Of a stretch of DNA of 40,737 nt, positions 31,782 through 39,945 are shown piece by piece. Location of the stretch: assembly GCF_002155965.1 (NCBI RefSeq), contig NZ_MUMH01000050.1:1-40737 (forward strand), in the 5' to 3' direction. Positions within the stretch are counted from its first letter, which is position 1, and each line of letters begins with the position of its first letter. The stretch comes from Allokutzneria sp. NRRL B-24872 (lineage in GTDB: Bacteria > Actinomycetota > Actinomycetes > Mycobacteriales > Pseudonocardiaceae). The notes beneath the pieces were generated by a model, which worked only from the letters and a program-made list of their open reading frames with translations, was not told the origin of the DNA and ran no database searches. Position numbers and translations under genes: made by a program.

Positions 31782-33209
31782 TCAAGCCGCCCAGGCGTTG
31801 ACGATGTCCTCCGGTCCCCAGACGACGTCGAGCCCCGCCACGTCCACGCCGGAGAGCGACACCGCCACCAGGCCGGAGTCGTAGCCGGGCACCTGCGGCG
31901 CGGCCTTCATGAGCGCGGCGAGGTCGTGCTTGTCGAACGCCGCGGCCAGCCACTTGATCGAGCCGACGAACTGAACGTGCCGAGCCACGGGCGCGCGGTC
32001 GGCTCCCACCAGATCGACTTCGGGGTCGAACTGGCGGTTCCACCAGCCGCCGACCGCCTCGACCTCCCACGGTAGCTCTCCGGCAGCTGCCGCGAGCAGA
32101 AGTGCTTGCCGCACAAGCGGTTCCACGGCCTTGCCCCGCCAGCTCGACCAGCTCCGCCGCACGCGCTCGAACACCGCCGAAGCGGGAAGTCCACGCCGCA
32201 CCAGCTCCGACGCCGAGCGCAGCGCGGCGAGGTAGAGCCGCAGGTTGGAGTCATCGACGCGGTACAGAGCGGGCTTGCCCGGCTGAGTCGACAACGGCGA
32301 ATCGGCGACGAGCACCCGCTTCTCGTCCACGAGTCGGCGCAGCAGCGGCGACAGGACACCGGACGGGAGATCGGCGTGCCCACCGGCAGCGGCGGCGATG
32401 TTGGCGTGCGTGCGCTCTCCGCTGCCCACGGCTTCGAGGACGCGGCGGGCGCGGTCGGGGGCGGGGAACTCCGCCATCAGCGTCGCCTCCGGGACGCTGA
32501 ACAGCGGCGAAGCCGGGTCCGCGCACTCCTCCCTGATGAACTCCAGCGCGGGGGTGCCGTGCGGCCACGCCCGCAGGATGCCCGGCAGGCCACCGGAGAC
32601 CAGGTGCGCGTCGATCGCGTCAGCGGCTCCCAGCCCGAGAGCGTTCCCCGTCTCGGCGGGGTTGAGCGGGCCGAGCACCAGGGTGTCCGCGCGGCCGAAG
32701 AACGGCCGGTCGTAGGCGGTGAGCCGCTCCATCATGTGGATGTCGCTGCCGAGCAGGACCAGCAGCACCGGCCTGCGCGAGAGCAGCCGGTCCCACGCGG
32801 TCTGCAACGCGCCGTCGAACAGTTCGTCCTGCTCGGCCAGCCACGGCAGCTCGTCCAGCACGACGACGGCGGGCTTGTCCGGTAGGACGGAAGCGAGCAC
32901 GCGGAACGCGTCCGCCCAGCCCCCGGTGCTCTGCGCGGGGACCAGCTCGGGGTCGACGGGCAGCGCCGACTCGCGCAGCTCGGCGAGGAAGGCGGTCACC
33001 GCCTCAACGGGTGAGGCGCCCTTGGTCGCGCTGAAGAACAGGTACGGCACGTCGGCCCGCCCGCAGAACTCCTGGACCAGGCGAGATTTGCCGACCTGGC
33101 GGCGCCCCCGGATGGCCAGCGCGCGGCCACCCCCGGTCGTGCCGATGCGCTCAAGGCGCTTGCCGAGCAGGCCCAGCTCGGTGCCGCGACCGACGAAACG
33201 CGTCGCCAT
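31782..33209 (-). CDS. ATPase_2/DUF234-type AAA ATPase
   Basis: The protein has about 475 residues. The N-terminal third is a P-loop ATPase of the prokaryotic ATPase_2 type: Walker A RGRRQVGKSRL near residues 35-45, VVVLDELPWLAEQ as Walker B, and a GSDIHMMERL sensor-like segment. A winged-helix part follows (about 270-330), and the C-terminal part (FDPEVDLVGADR and VGSIKW) fits the PD-(D/E)XK-like nuclease fold of DUF234. These proteins are common in archaea and bacteria with no firmly known role. I chose ATG 33209 because GGGAGGTGCC lies just before it; a TTG at 33221 is in frame but contains that site. A tandem palindromic operator lies upstream. Confidence 0.85.
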   Translation of the reverse strand: MATRFVGRGTELGLLGKRLERIGTTGGGRALAIRGRRQVGKSRLVQEFCGRADVPYLFFSATKGASPVEAVTAFLAELRESALPVDPELVPAQSTGGWADAFRVLASVLPDKPAVVVLDELPWLAEQDELFDGALQTAWDRLLSRRPVLLVLLGSDIHMMERLTAYDRPFFGRADTLVLGPLNPAETGNALGLGAADAIDAHLVSGGLPGILRAWPHGTPALEFIREECADPASPLFSVPEATLMAEFPAPDRARRVLEAVGSGERTHANIAAAAGGHADLPSGVLSPLLRRLVDEKRVLVADSPLSTQPGKPALYRVDDSNLRLYLAALRSASELVRRGLPASAVFERVRRSWSSWRGKAVEPLVRQALLLAAAAGELPWEVEAVGGWWNRQFDPEVDLVGADRAPVARHVQFVGSIKWLAAAFDKHDLAALMKAAPQVPGYDSGLVAVSLSGVDVAGLDVVWGPEDIVNAWAA

Positions 33210-33225
33210 GGCACCTCCCAAGTAG

Positions 33226-33255
33226 GTAGATTCAATCTACGTAGACTCAATCTAC
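33226..33255. promoter_or_regulatory. Tandem palindromic operator between divergent genes
   Basis: Two 15-base palindromes stand head to tail: GTAGATTCAATCTAC (perfect around a central C) and GTAGACTCAATCTAC (one mismatch). Together with flanking TAG/CTA they make a longer 36-base inverted repeat (33223-33258). The site begins 17 bases before the ATPase start codon and ends 41 bases before the aminotransferase start. It looks like a two-dimer repressor site for one or both genes. The regulator is unknown. Confidence 0.7.
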
Positions 33256-33295
33256 CTAAAATGTGGCGACGGCACACCCGGGCTAGGGTGCGGGC

Positions 33296-34390
33296 ATGCC
33301 TCTGCTCGATCGCGTGTTGCTGGGTCCCGGTCCGTCCAACCCGTACCCGGAGGCGACGCTCGCCCTCGGCGCGCCGTTGCTCGGCCACCTCGACCCCGAG
33401 TTCCTGCGGTTGCTCGACGAGACCTGCGCGCGGCTGCGCACCGTGTGGGGCACCGCCAACCGCCGGACGCTGCCGTTGTCCGGGACCGGCTCCATCGGCA
33501 TGGAAGCCGCCTTCGCCAATACCGTGCGCCGGGGCGATGTCGCCGTCATCGCGGTGAACGGCCTCTTCGGCGAGCGCATGTGCGACGTGGCCGGGCGCTA
33601 CGGCGCCGAGGTGGTCCGGGTCGACCACGAGTGGGGGCAGCCGGTCGACGTGCAGCGCGTGCTCGACGCGCACCCCAGGCCCGCGATCGTCGCGGCCGTG
33701 CACGCCGAGACCTCCACGGGCGTGCGCAGCGACATCGGCGCGCTCTCCGCCGCCGTGCGCGCGCGGGACGAGGGTGTGCTGGTGATCGCGGACTGCGTGA
33801 CCTCGCTGGCCGGATCACCCGTGCTCATCGACGACTGGGGCGTTGACCTGGCCTATTCCGGCACGCAGAAGTGCGTCGGCGTCTCGCCGGGCCTCGCGCC
33901 GTTCACCGTCTCGGAGCGAGCTTGGGCGCGCCGCGTCCCGCACCCGCCGACCTGGTACCTCGACCTCGGCCTGATCGGCGACTACGTCAGCGGCGGCGAA
34001 GGTGGCGGCCGGACCTACCACCACACCGCGCCGGTGGCGATGATCGCCTCGCTGCACGCCGGGCTCGGCCGGGTGCTCGAAGAGGGGCTGCCCGAGGTCT
34101 TCGAGCGGCACCGCCTCGTCGGAACGGCCCTGCAGAACGGCTTGGAGGAGATGGGACTCAAGCTCTTCGCGGCCGAAGGCCACCGGCTCCCGCAGCTGAC
34201 CTCGGTGTGGGTGCCGGACGGCGTGGACTCGGCGGCCGTGCGCAAGCGCCTGCTGGCGGAGTTCGGCATCGAGATCGGCGCGGGCGCCAAGGAGTTCGCC
34301 GCGACCGTCTGGCGGATCGGCCTGATGGGCCACAACGCCAGGCCGGAGCGCGTCGAGATGCTCCTCGGCGCCCTGCGCAGAGTCCTCTAA
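33296..34390 (+). CDS. Class V aminotransferase, serine-pyruvate/alanine-glyoxylate type
   Basis: The 364-residue PLP enzyme has LLGPGPSNPYPEA at the N-terminus, LSGTGSIGMEAA for phosphate binding, AVHAETSTGV, DCVTSLAG with the PLP-pairing Asp, and YSGTQKCVGVSPGLAPF with the Schiff-base Lys192. The length and motifs match alanine-glyoxylate or serine-pyruvate aminotransferases. The substrate cannot be read from sequence. It diverges from the ATPase gene and converges on the C45-like gene with a 12-base gap. Confidence 0.9.
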   Translation: MPLLDRVLLGPGPSNPYPEATLALGAPLLGHLDPEFLRLLDETCARLRTVWGTANRRTLPLSGTGSIGMEAAFANTVRRGDVAVIAVNGLFGERMCDVAGRYGAEVVRVDHEWGQPVDVQRVLDAHPRPAIVAAVHAETSTGVRSDIGALSAAVRARDEGVLVIADCVTSLAGSPVLIDDWGVDLAYSGTQKCVGVSPGLAPFTVSERAWARRVPHPPTWYLDLGLIGDYVSGGEGGGRTYHHTAPVAMIASLHAGLGRVLEEGLPEVFERHRLVGTALQNGLEEMGLKLFAAEGHRLPQLTSVWVPDGVDSAAVRKRLLAEFGIEIGAGAKEFAATVWRIGLMGHNARPERVEMLLGALRRVL

Positions 34391-34402
34391 CAGCAAGGTG
34401 CT

Positions 34403-35533
34403 CTAGCAGCCGAAGGTCAGCTCGTCGGTGTAGCGGTCGTCGCCGAGGTAGAAGCGCGCCGCCATGGTGCGCTCACCGAGGTCGAACACCGAACGCCACA
34501 GGGTCCGGATCGGGTAGGGCACGTCGGCGCCGACCGCGTCGAAGTTCACCGAGTCGATCGCCGCGCGCACGCCCGGTCCGGACAGCACGTCCTTGGTCTC
34601 GGCGCTGATCCTGCGGTGCCGCTCGTAGGTCAGCATCGTCTCGTCGTTGTCGGCGGGCAGCTCGCCGGAGTGCTTGTGCAGCAAGTGGTTCGTCACGCAC
34701 AGGGCGCCGCCGCCACCGTCGGTGATGTGCTCGTCCCCGCCCGCGCCGCGCTCCCACACGAAGCAGTCCCCGCTCGCGTCGGCGATCAGGTAGTGCAGCG
34801 GCGTGCCGAGGTCGTACTGCTTCGCGCCGAGCAGCGCGGCCCTGGCCTGCTCCGCCGTAGCGCAGGTGTCGAGCACGAAGCGCGGCAGTTGGATGCTGGA
34901 CAGTCCGACCTGCGGCTCGACGAAGCTCGGCTCGCCCGCGTTCTCCGCGTCGGCGATCAGCAGCACCACGGCCACACCGTGCTCGTTGACGCCGTCCATG
35001 CAACCGTCCAGCGTGTTCATGGTGAGCACCGTGGTCGCGGGGCCGTCGGTCGGCCTGCTGCGCACGACGAACGGCCGTGACGCCATCGGCAGTTCCGTCC
35101 CACCCTTCGGCTCGCGACCGCTGAGCATCGCGAACAGGTCGGTCGCGCTCGTGGTGAAGAAGTCGTAGTTGCGGGCGAGCATCCCGCGACCCTCCTCGGT
35201 CGCGCTCGGCGGCAGGTAGGTCGCCGAGCACGCCGAGCCGTCCGGCACCCCGGTGAGGCCGTCCAACGAGTACGCATCGGACTCGAAGTCCAGTCCCAGA
35301 GCCGAAGCCGCGCCGCGCATCCGCTCGTGGTGCTGCGGCCAGTTGCGCTCGAACCACAGCCGCCGCGCTCGCGCCGTGCGCCGGTCGGCCGGTTCCGGTC
35401 GCCAGCCGTAGGAGCGCGCTGCCTCCTCCGCGAGGGCGCGACCGATCTCCGCCTGCCCGCCCGTGACCGCCAACTCGCGAACGATCATGAAGTCCTCGTT
35501 CGTGCCCGCGACGATTTCCCTCTGCACAGCCAT
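34403..35533 (-). CDS. C45 family peptidase / acyl-CoA:6-APA acyltransferase-like Ntn hydrolase
   Basis: The 376-residue protein shows the acyltransferase (AAT/C45) pattern: GSACSATYL with Cys102 as the nucleophile exposed by autocleavage, ARNYDFF, TVLTMNTLDGCMDGVNEHGVAV in family position, and ICVTNH-like ALCVTNHLLH. Family members cleave or form linear amides; penicillin acyltransferase is the best known. The ATG at 35533 follows GGAGAG, and the broken GNAT gene ends one base earlier, so the two were probably co-translated. The substrate is unknown. Confidence 0.85.
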   Translation of the reverse strand: MAVQREIVAGTNEDFMIVRELAVTGGQAEIGRALAEEAARSYGWRPEPADRRTARARRLWFERNWPQHHERMRGAASALGLDFESDAYSLDGLTGVPDGSACSATYLPPSATEEGRGMLARNYDFFTTSATDLFAMLSGREPKGGTELPMASRPFVVRSRPTDGPATTVLTMNTLDGCMDGVNEHGVAVVLLIADAENAGEPSFVEPQVGLSSIQLPRFVLDTCATAEQARAALLGAKQYDLGTPLHYLIADASGDCFVWERGAGGDEHITDGGGGALCVTNHLLHKHSGELPADNDETMLTYERHRRISAETKDVLSGPGVRAAIDSVNFDAVGADVPYPIRTLWRSVFDLGERTMAARFYLGDDRYTDELTFGC

Positions 35534-35534
35534 C

Positions 35535-36070
35535 TCAGCTCTCCCTCCACATGGGCCACACCGTGGGCCCCTCAGGCAACGTCACTGGGTTTCCGGTGAG
35601 CCGGAACCCGTGGCGGGCGTAGAGCGGCACGTTGCGCTCCGAACTCGCCTCCAGGTAGACCGGCACGTCGACATCGCGCAGCCGCTCCGCGAGGAGCCTG
35701 CCCCGAGCCCCTGGCCCTGCTTCCCCCGCGCCACACCGATGAACGCGAGGTACAGGTGCTCTCGCTCGGTGGAATGGTTGCGCGCCAACGAGTCCACGAG
35801 GACGCGCAGGCGTGGCGGCATCTCCACTTCGGGGCCGGGCATCAAGGACGTGCCTGCCGCGACGGGAAGCCACACCGCTGCGGCGCCGTCGTCGAGCACG
35901 GCCAGCTCTCCCGCTTCCGCCGACGCCGCGACCAGCGGGGCGAACACCCGCGCCGCCCCAGCTCGGCGTTGCTCGACCGGGCCGGGGAACACCCACTCGA
36001 CCACCGGGTCCGCCACGAAGGCATCGCACAGGATCCCGGTAGCGCGCTGCGTACGCTGTATCGAACTCAC
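35535..36070 (-). pseudogene. GNAT acetyltransferase gene broken by a frameshift
   Basis: From GTG 36070 one frame gives the GNAT N-terminal part up to LYLAFIGVARGKQGQGLG, which is the acetyl-CoA-binding motif A. The rest of the domain, RLLAERLRDVDVPVYLEA and NVPLYARHGFRLTG, continues in another frame to the stop at 35535. The switch lies at about 35697-35706 in a GC-rich run and is explained by one missing base. The intact protein would have about 178 residues. Because both halves are well conserved, the break is either very recent or a sequencing error. The aligned order of motifs leaves little doubt about the family. Confidence 0.72.
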
Positions 36071-36152
36071 GAGAGCGACTGTGCCGACGCGCGTACGCTC
36101 ACCGCAATGAAAACAAGGGCTTCTCGTCAAAACGCCAGGTCGGCGCCAATAA

Positions 36153-36166
36153 GCGTACTAGTACAC
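36153..36166. promoter_or_regulatory. Palindrome before the GntR-TetR gene
   Basis: GTACTAGTAC (36155-36164) is a perfect palindrome eight to twenty bases before the GTG start at 36175, extended imperfectly to 14 bases. It also overlaps a plausible -10 region (TACTAGTAC), so it would suit autorepression of a leaderless promoter. Two GCGTACGC palindromes lie further upstream (about 36048 and 36091) and may be related sites. Confidence 0.5.
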
Positions 36167-36174
36167 TCGGCGTC

Positions 36175-37071
36175 GTGAGCCCGCCCTACCAGCGCATCGC
36201 CGCCGCCATCAGGTCCCGCATCGAGTCGGGGGAGCTGAGCCCCGGCGAGCGCGTCCCGTCCACGCGCGCGCTGACCCGGGAGTGGGGTGTCGCGATGGCC
36301 ACCGCCGCCAAGGCGCTGGACCTGTTGCGGCAGGAGGGTTTCGTGGAGGCCCACCCCGGAGCGGGCACCGTCGTGCGCACGCGGGGAGCCAAACCGCGCC
36401 GGGAACCGCCGCTCGGCCAGAGCCTGACCCGCCTGCGCATCACCACCACGGCCATCCGTGTCGCCGACGCCGAAGGACTTGAGGCCGTGTCGATGCGCAG
36501 GCTCGCCGCGGAACTCGCGGTGGGACCGATGTCGCTCTACCGGCACATCGCGGGCAAGGACGAACTGGTGCACCTCATGATGCGCCAGATCTTCCGCACC
36601 CGGCCGCTGCCCGAACCGCCGCCGAAGGGCTGGAAGGAGCGGCTCAGCGTCGTGTGCCGGTTGCAGTGGGCGCTCTGCCGCGCGCACCCGTGGCTCGCGG
36701 AGTTGATCTCGGTGACCCGTCCGCTGCTCATCCCGGAGGCGATGCTGCAGACCGAGTGGACGTTGGAGGCACTGCGCGCGCTGCCGATGTCGCAGGAGGA
36801 GAAGATCAGGGAAACGTTGACGCTGCCCGCTTTCGTGCGCGGACTGGCGCTGTCGCGGGCCACCGAGCTGGACGCGGTGCGCGCGAGCGGCATGACCAGC
36901 AGCGAGTGGTGGCTCGCGCAGGAGGCGGAGGTGCGCGCGCTGTTCGCCTCGGGGCGCTTCCCCCGGCTGGCCACGCTGACCGAGGAGCCGGGCAAGAACC
37001 TGGACGAGCTGTTCGAGCACGCCCTGCGCGGTCACCTCGCCGGCATCGAGGCCCGGCTGCGCACGCCGTAG
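36175..37071 (+). CDS. GntR-TetR fusion transcriptional regulator
   Basis: The 298-residue protein carries two DNA-binding domains. Residues 1-70 form a GntR winged helix (YQRIAAAIRSRIESGELSPG, VPSTRALTREWGVAMATAAKAL). Residues about 85-140 form a TetR helix-turn-helix (LEAVSMRRLAAELAVGPMSLYRHI), followed by a TetR-type ligand-binding C-terminal domain to the end. Such fusions occur in actinobacteria, usually as repressors of nearby efflux or enzyme genes. The GTG start is close to a palindrome. The 3' end overlaps the opposite TetR gene by 40 bases. The likely target is its own promoter and perhaps the divergent GNAT/C45 pair. Confidence 0.88.
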   Translation: MSPPYQRIAAAIRSRIESGELSPGERVPSTRALTREWGVAMATAAKALDLLRQEGFVEAHPGAGTVVRTRGAKPRREPPLGQSLTRLRITTTAIRVADAEGLEAVSMRRLAAELAVGPMSLYRHIAGKDELVHLMMRQIFRTRPLPEPPPKGWKERLSVVCRLQWALCRAHPWLAELISVTRPLLIPEAMLQTEWTLEALRALPMSQEEKIRETLTLPAFVRGLALSRATELDAVRASGMTSSEWWLAQEAEVRALFASGRFPRLATLTEEPGKNLDELFEHALRGHLAGIEARLRTP

Positions 37072-37682
37072 TCGCCCATTCCCTTCTCCAGCAGGTCGAA
37101 CGCCTCGTCGATCACCTCGACCTGCCGCCGCCTGACCTCCTCGACCGCGGTGCCGCCGAGCACGCGGTCGACGGCCAGCTCGAAGATCGACATCAGCGTC
37201 GCGGAGATGTGCGCGGCGAACAGCCGGGCCGTGGTGGGCTCGGCGCCGTCCGCCTCCAGCACGGCGATCAGCGCGACGTGCATCTCCGCTCCGTGCTCGT
37301 ACATCCGGTTCACCAGCGCCGGGCTCGCCCTGAGCACGCGCCACAGCGGGATCACGCCCTCGACGGCGCCGGAGAGCGGGTGCCGCGAGGCCAGCAGGTG
37401 GTGCTGGTGCCGCCGCAGCGCGCCGACCACCGACTCCGCCGCGGGCCGCTCGGCGAGCACCCGCCTCAGCTGCGTGATCCGCTCCGCGTGCCGGTCGAGG
37501 AACAGGTCCTCCTTGCGCGGGAAGTGGCTGAACACCGTCATCTTCGAGACCTCGGCCGCCGCGGCGACCTCCGCGACCGTCACGTTGTCGAAGCCGCGCG
37601 CCAGGAACAGCCCGGTCGCCACGTCCGAGATGTGCTTGCGGGTCGCCAGCCGCTTCAACTCGCGCAGACCTTGCTTGGTCAT
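37032..37682 (-). CDS. TetR/AcrR family transcriptional regulator
   Basis: The 216-residue protein has the N-terminal TetR helix-turn-helix (ISDVATGLFLARGFDNVTVA, EVSKMTVFSHFPRKEDLF, residues about 15-60) and a helical C-terminal ligand domain. The effector and target are unknown. It is transcribed leftward after PhoD but separated from it by a terminator-like hairpin. Its last 40 bases overlap the end of the GntR-TetR gene, so transcripts of the two regulators would be complementary at their 3' ends. Confidence 0.9.
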   Translation of the reverse strand: MTKQGLRELKRLATRKHISDVATGLFLARGFDNVTVAEVAAAAEVSKMTVFSHFPRKEDLFLDRHAERITQLRRVLAERPAAESVVGALRRHQHHLLASRHPLSGAVEGVIPLWRVLRASPALVNRMYEHGAEMHVALIAVLEADGAEPTTARLFAAHISATLMSIFELAVDRVLGGTAVEEVRRRQVEVIDEAFDLLEKGMGDYGVRSRASMPAR

Positions 37683-37708
37683 GGCGGGATACTAAGCCCG
37701 ACCGGGGA

Positions 37709-37735
37709 GCGGGGAGGCGGTTCGCGCCTCCCCGC
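37709..37735. terminator. Hairpin after phoD
   Basis: A perfect 11-base stem (GCGGGGAGGCG and its complement) with a five-base loop lies four bases after the phoD stop codon on the leftward strand and before the TetR gene. It is a probable factor-independent terminator without a U-tract. Confidence 0.7.
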
Positions 37736-37739
37736 CACC

Positions 37740-39350
37740 TCATGCCGGGTTGATCTCCTGAACCCGCTGCGTCCCGTTGGCGACGCGGAAGGACTTCGCC
37801 AGGCGAGCCGGGCTGTCCGGCTTGGTCCGATCGGCGAGGAAGTACCAGTCCATCCGCACCGAGGACGGCGTCACGTCCAGCACCGCGGCTCCGTGCGAGT
37901 CGTACTCCACCCACTTCACGTGCCGGTTGAGCCCTTGCAGCGCCTTCTCCGCGATCACCGACGCCGTGCGCGGTGGCACGTGCAGCACGTCGTCGATGTT
38001 GTCGGAAGTGACCGACGGGCAGACCAGCTCCGTGGCCAGCGACGGACTCAGCGGGTACATGCCGGCGTCGGCGGGAACGTCGCACGCCCACGACGAGTGG
38101 ACGTCGCCGGTGAGGAACACCGTGTTGCTGACCTTGTTGCGCGCCAACGCCGAGAGCAGCTTGCGGCGGTCGGCGGTGTAGCCGTCCCACTGGTCGGTGA
38201 AGACCACGCCGCCCTCGGCGGGCAGGCCCAGCAACGACAGCAGCGGCCCCAGGATGTGCGAGGGCAGCGGCGGGATCAGCGTCGGCGAGATCATCACCGG
38301 GTTGCCGACGAGCTTCCACCGCGCCGTCGAGGAGAGCAGCCCGTCGATCAGCCACGACAGCTGCTCACCGCCCGCGATCGAGCGGTTCGGGTCGTCGACC
38401 TCGCCGGATAAGATCTTCACCTGCTTGGACCGGTGGGAACGCAGGTCCAACATGGAGAGCTCGGCGAGCTTGCCGAAGCGCAGCTTGCGGTAGAGCCGGT
38501 CACCGGTGTTGCGCACCGGCATCCACTCGAAGTACGCCCGGCGAGCGGCGGCGCGACGGCTCGCCCAGTCGCCCTCGGTCGCCGGGTCGTGGTTGCCCGC
38601 CCCGCCAGACCAGGCGTCGTTGGCCGACTCGTGGTCGTCCCAGGTGATCGTCCACGGCGCCGCCGCGTGCAGCGCGCGCAGGTTCGGGTCCGTCTTGTAC
38701 TGCGCGTGGCGCTGGCGGTAGTCCGACAGCGTCAGCGCTTCGCGCGGTGGGACGTGCGGGCGCACGGTGTAGCCGACCGGGAACTCGCCGGGCCCGTACT
38801 CGTAGAGGTAGTCGCCGAGGTGCACCACCAGGTCCAGGTCACCGCGCTCCGCGAGGTGGCGGTAGGCCGCGAAGTGCCCCGCCTGCCAGTTCGAGCACGA
38901 CACCACGCCGAAGCGCAGGCGCTGGACGTCCGCGTCCGCTGCCGGAGCCGTCCTGGTGGTGCCGACGTCGGAAACGGCCTCGTTGAGCCGAAACCGGTAG
39001 TAGTAGGTCGTCGAGGGGGACAACCCCGTCGCGTCCACCTTGACCGTGTGGTCGCGGTCGGGGCCGGTCGCGACGGTGCCGCTGGCGATCACTCGGGTGA
39101 AGGCCCGGTCCGCCGCGACCTGCCACTGGACGTCGACGTTCGGGCCGGCCCCGGAGCCCGGCAGCGACGCCGGCGTCGGAGTGACCCTGGTCCACAGCAG
39201 CACGGTCGTCGGCAACGGATCGCCCGACGCCAAGCCGTGCTGGAAGACCTCGCTGGAGGTCGCGGTGGCGGGCAGGGCGGTCAGCCCGGCCACGCCCACC
39301 GCGACCCCCGTGGCGCGCAGCAGGGTGCGCCTGTCGAGAGGATTGCTCAT
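37740..39350 (-). CDS. phoD: PhoD-like alkaline phosphatase, Tat-exported
   Basis: The 536-residue protein begins with a twin-arginine signal (DRRTLLRATGVAVGVAGL, cleavage near residue 31) and an N-terminal FN3-like PhoD domain (about 35-130). The metallophosphatase core follows, with LRFGVVSCSNWQ, VHLGDYLYEYG, TWDDHESANDAW and FLTGDVHSSW. These are the metal-binding motifs of PhoD phosphatases and phosphodiesterases, which use calcium and iron and release phosphate outside the cell. The ATG at 39350 lacks a strong ribosome site. No PHO box was identified in the 56 bases between it and the lectin gene. Confidence 0.9.
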   Translation of the reverse strand: MSNPLDRRTLLRATGVAVGVAGLTALPATATSSEVFQHGLASGDPLPTTVLLWTRVTPTPASLPGSGAGPNVDVQWQVAADRAFTRVIASGTVATGPDRDHTVKVDATGLSPSTTYYYRFRLNEAVSDVGTTRTAPAADADVQRLRFGVVSCSNWQAGHFAAYRHLAERGDLDLVVHLGDYLYEYGPGEFPVGYTVRPHVPPREALTLSDYRQRHAQYKTDPNLRALHAAAPWTITWDDHESANDAWSGGAGNHDPATEGDWASRRAAARRAYFEWMPVRNTGDRLYRKLRFGKLAELSMLDLRSHRSKQVKILSGEVDDPNRSIAGGEQLSWLIDGLLSSTARWKLVGNPVMISPTLIPPLPSHILGPLLSLLGLPAEGGVVFTDQWDGYTADRRKLLSALARNKVSNTVFLTGDVHSSWACDVPADAGMYPLSPSLATELVCPSVTSDNIDDVLHVPPRTASVIAEKALQGLNRHVKWVEYDSHGAAVLDVTPSSVRMDWYFLADRTKPDSPARLAKSFRVANGTQRVQEINPA

Positions 39351-39406
39351 GTTTCTGGCTTACCGGCAACCCGGGTGGGAACGGAAGCCCGACGATCAGG
39401 TGTTCC

Positions 39407-39886
39407 TCAGAATTCGTGCCAGTGCTGCGCCGCGTTGTTCCGGTCGCAGTGCCAGAGCTGCACGTCCTGGTCCGGCTTGCCCTGCGCCCCGCGCACGTCC
39501 AGGCACAGGTTGTGGTTCAGCCCGCTCCTGAGCAGCAGGCCGTCCCGGACCCAGCGCTGACCCGCCAGGTTGCCGCAGTGCCACACCTGCACGTCCTGGT
39601 CGGCGGCGCCGATCCCGCCGCGCACGTCCAGGCACAGGCCGCGGTTGAGGTCGCTGGCCAACTGCTCGCCGCGCTTCTCCCAGCGCTGACCGGGGACCTC
39701 GCCGCAGTGCCACAGCTGCATGTCCTGGCCGGCCGCCCCGACTCCGCCGCGCACGTCCAGGCAGAGGCTGAAGTTCAGGCCGGTCCGGTACTTCACCAGC
39801 GGGGCGGCCGAAGCGGGCACCGCGAGGGCCGCGAGCACGAGCGCCGACGCGGCGACCACGCTGGCGAACCGGGAAAAGAAACGCAT
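39407..39886 (-). CDS. Secreted ricin-B-type lectin domain protein
   Basis: The 159-residue protein has a Sec signal peptide (residues 1-28, VAASALVLAALAVPASA) and then a single ricin B beta-trefoil of three repeats. Each repeat has CLDVRG, a QDxQxWHC segment and a QxW motif (GQRW, GQRW, AQHW). Such domains bind galactosides or xylan; here the lectin stands alone without an attached enzyme. The ATG at 39886 has an excellent AAGGAGAT ribosome site. The upstream open frame is a shadow of the kinase gene. Confidence 0.9.
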   Translation of the reverse strand: MRFFSRFASVVAASALVLAALAVPASAAPLVKYRTGLNFSLCLDVRGGVGAAGQDMQLWHCGEVPGQRWEKRGEQLASDLNRGLCLDVRGGIGAADQDVQVWHCGNLAGQRWVRDGLLLRSGLNHNLCLDVRGAQGKPDQDVQLWHCDRNNAAQHWHEF

Positions 39887-39945
39887 TCCGATCTCCTTCG
39901 TCAGTGGAACAAGCCGAAGGTAGAACGGCGAGGGGCGAAAACGGC

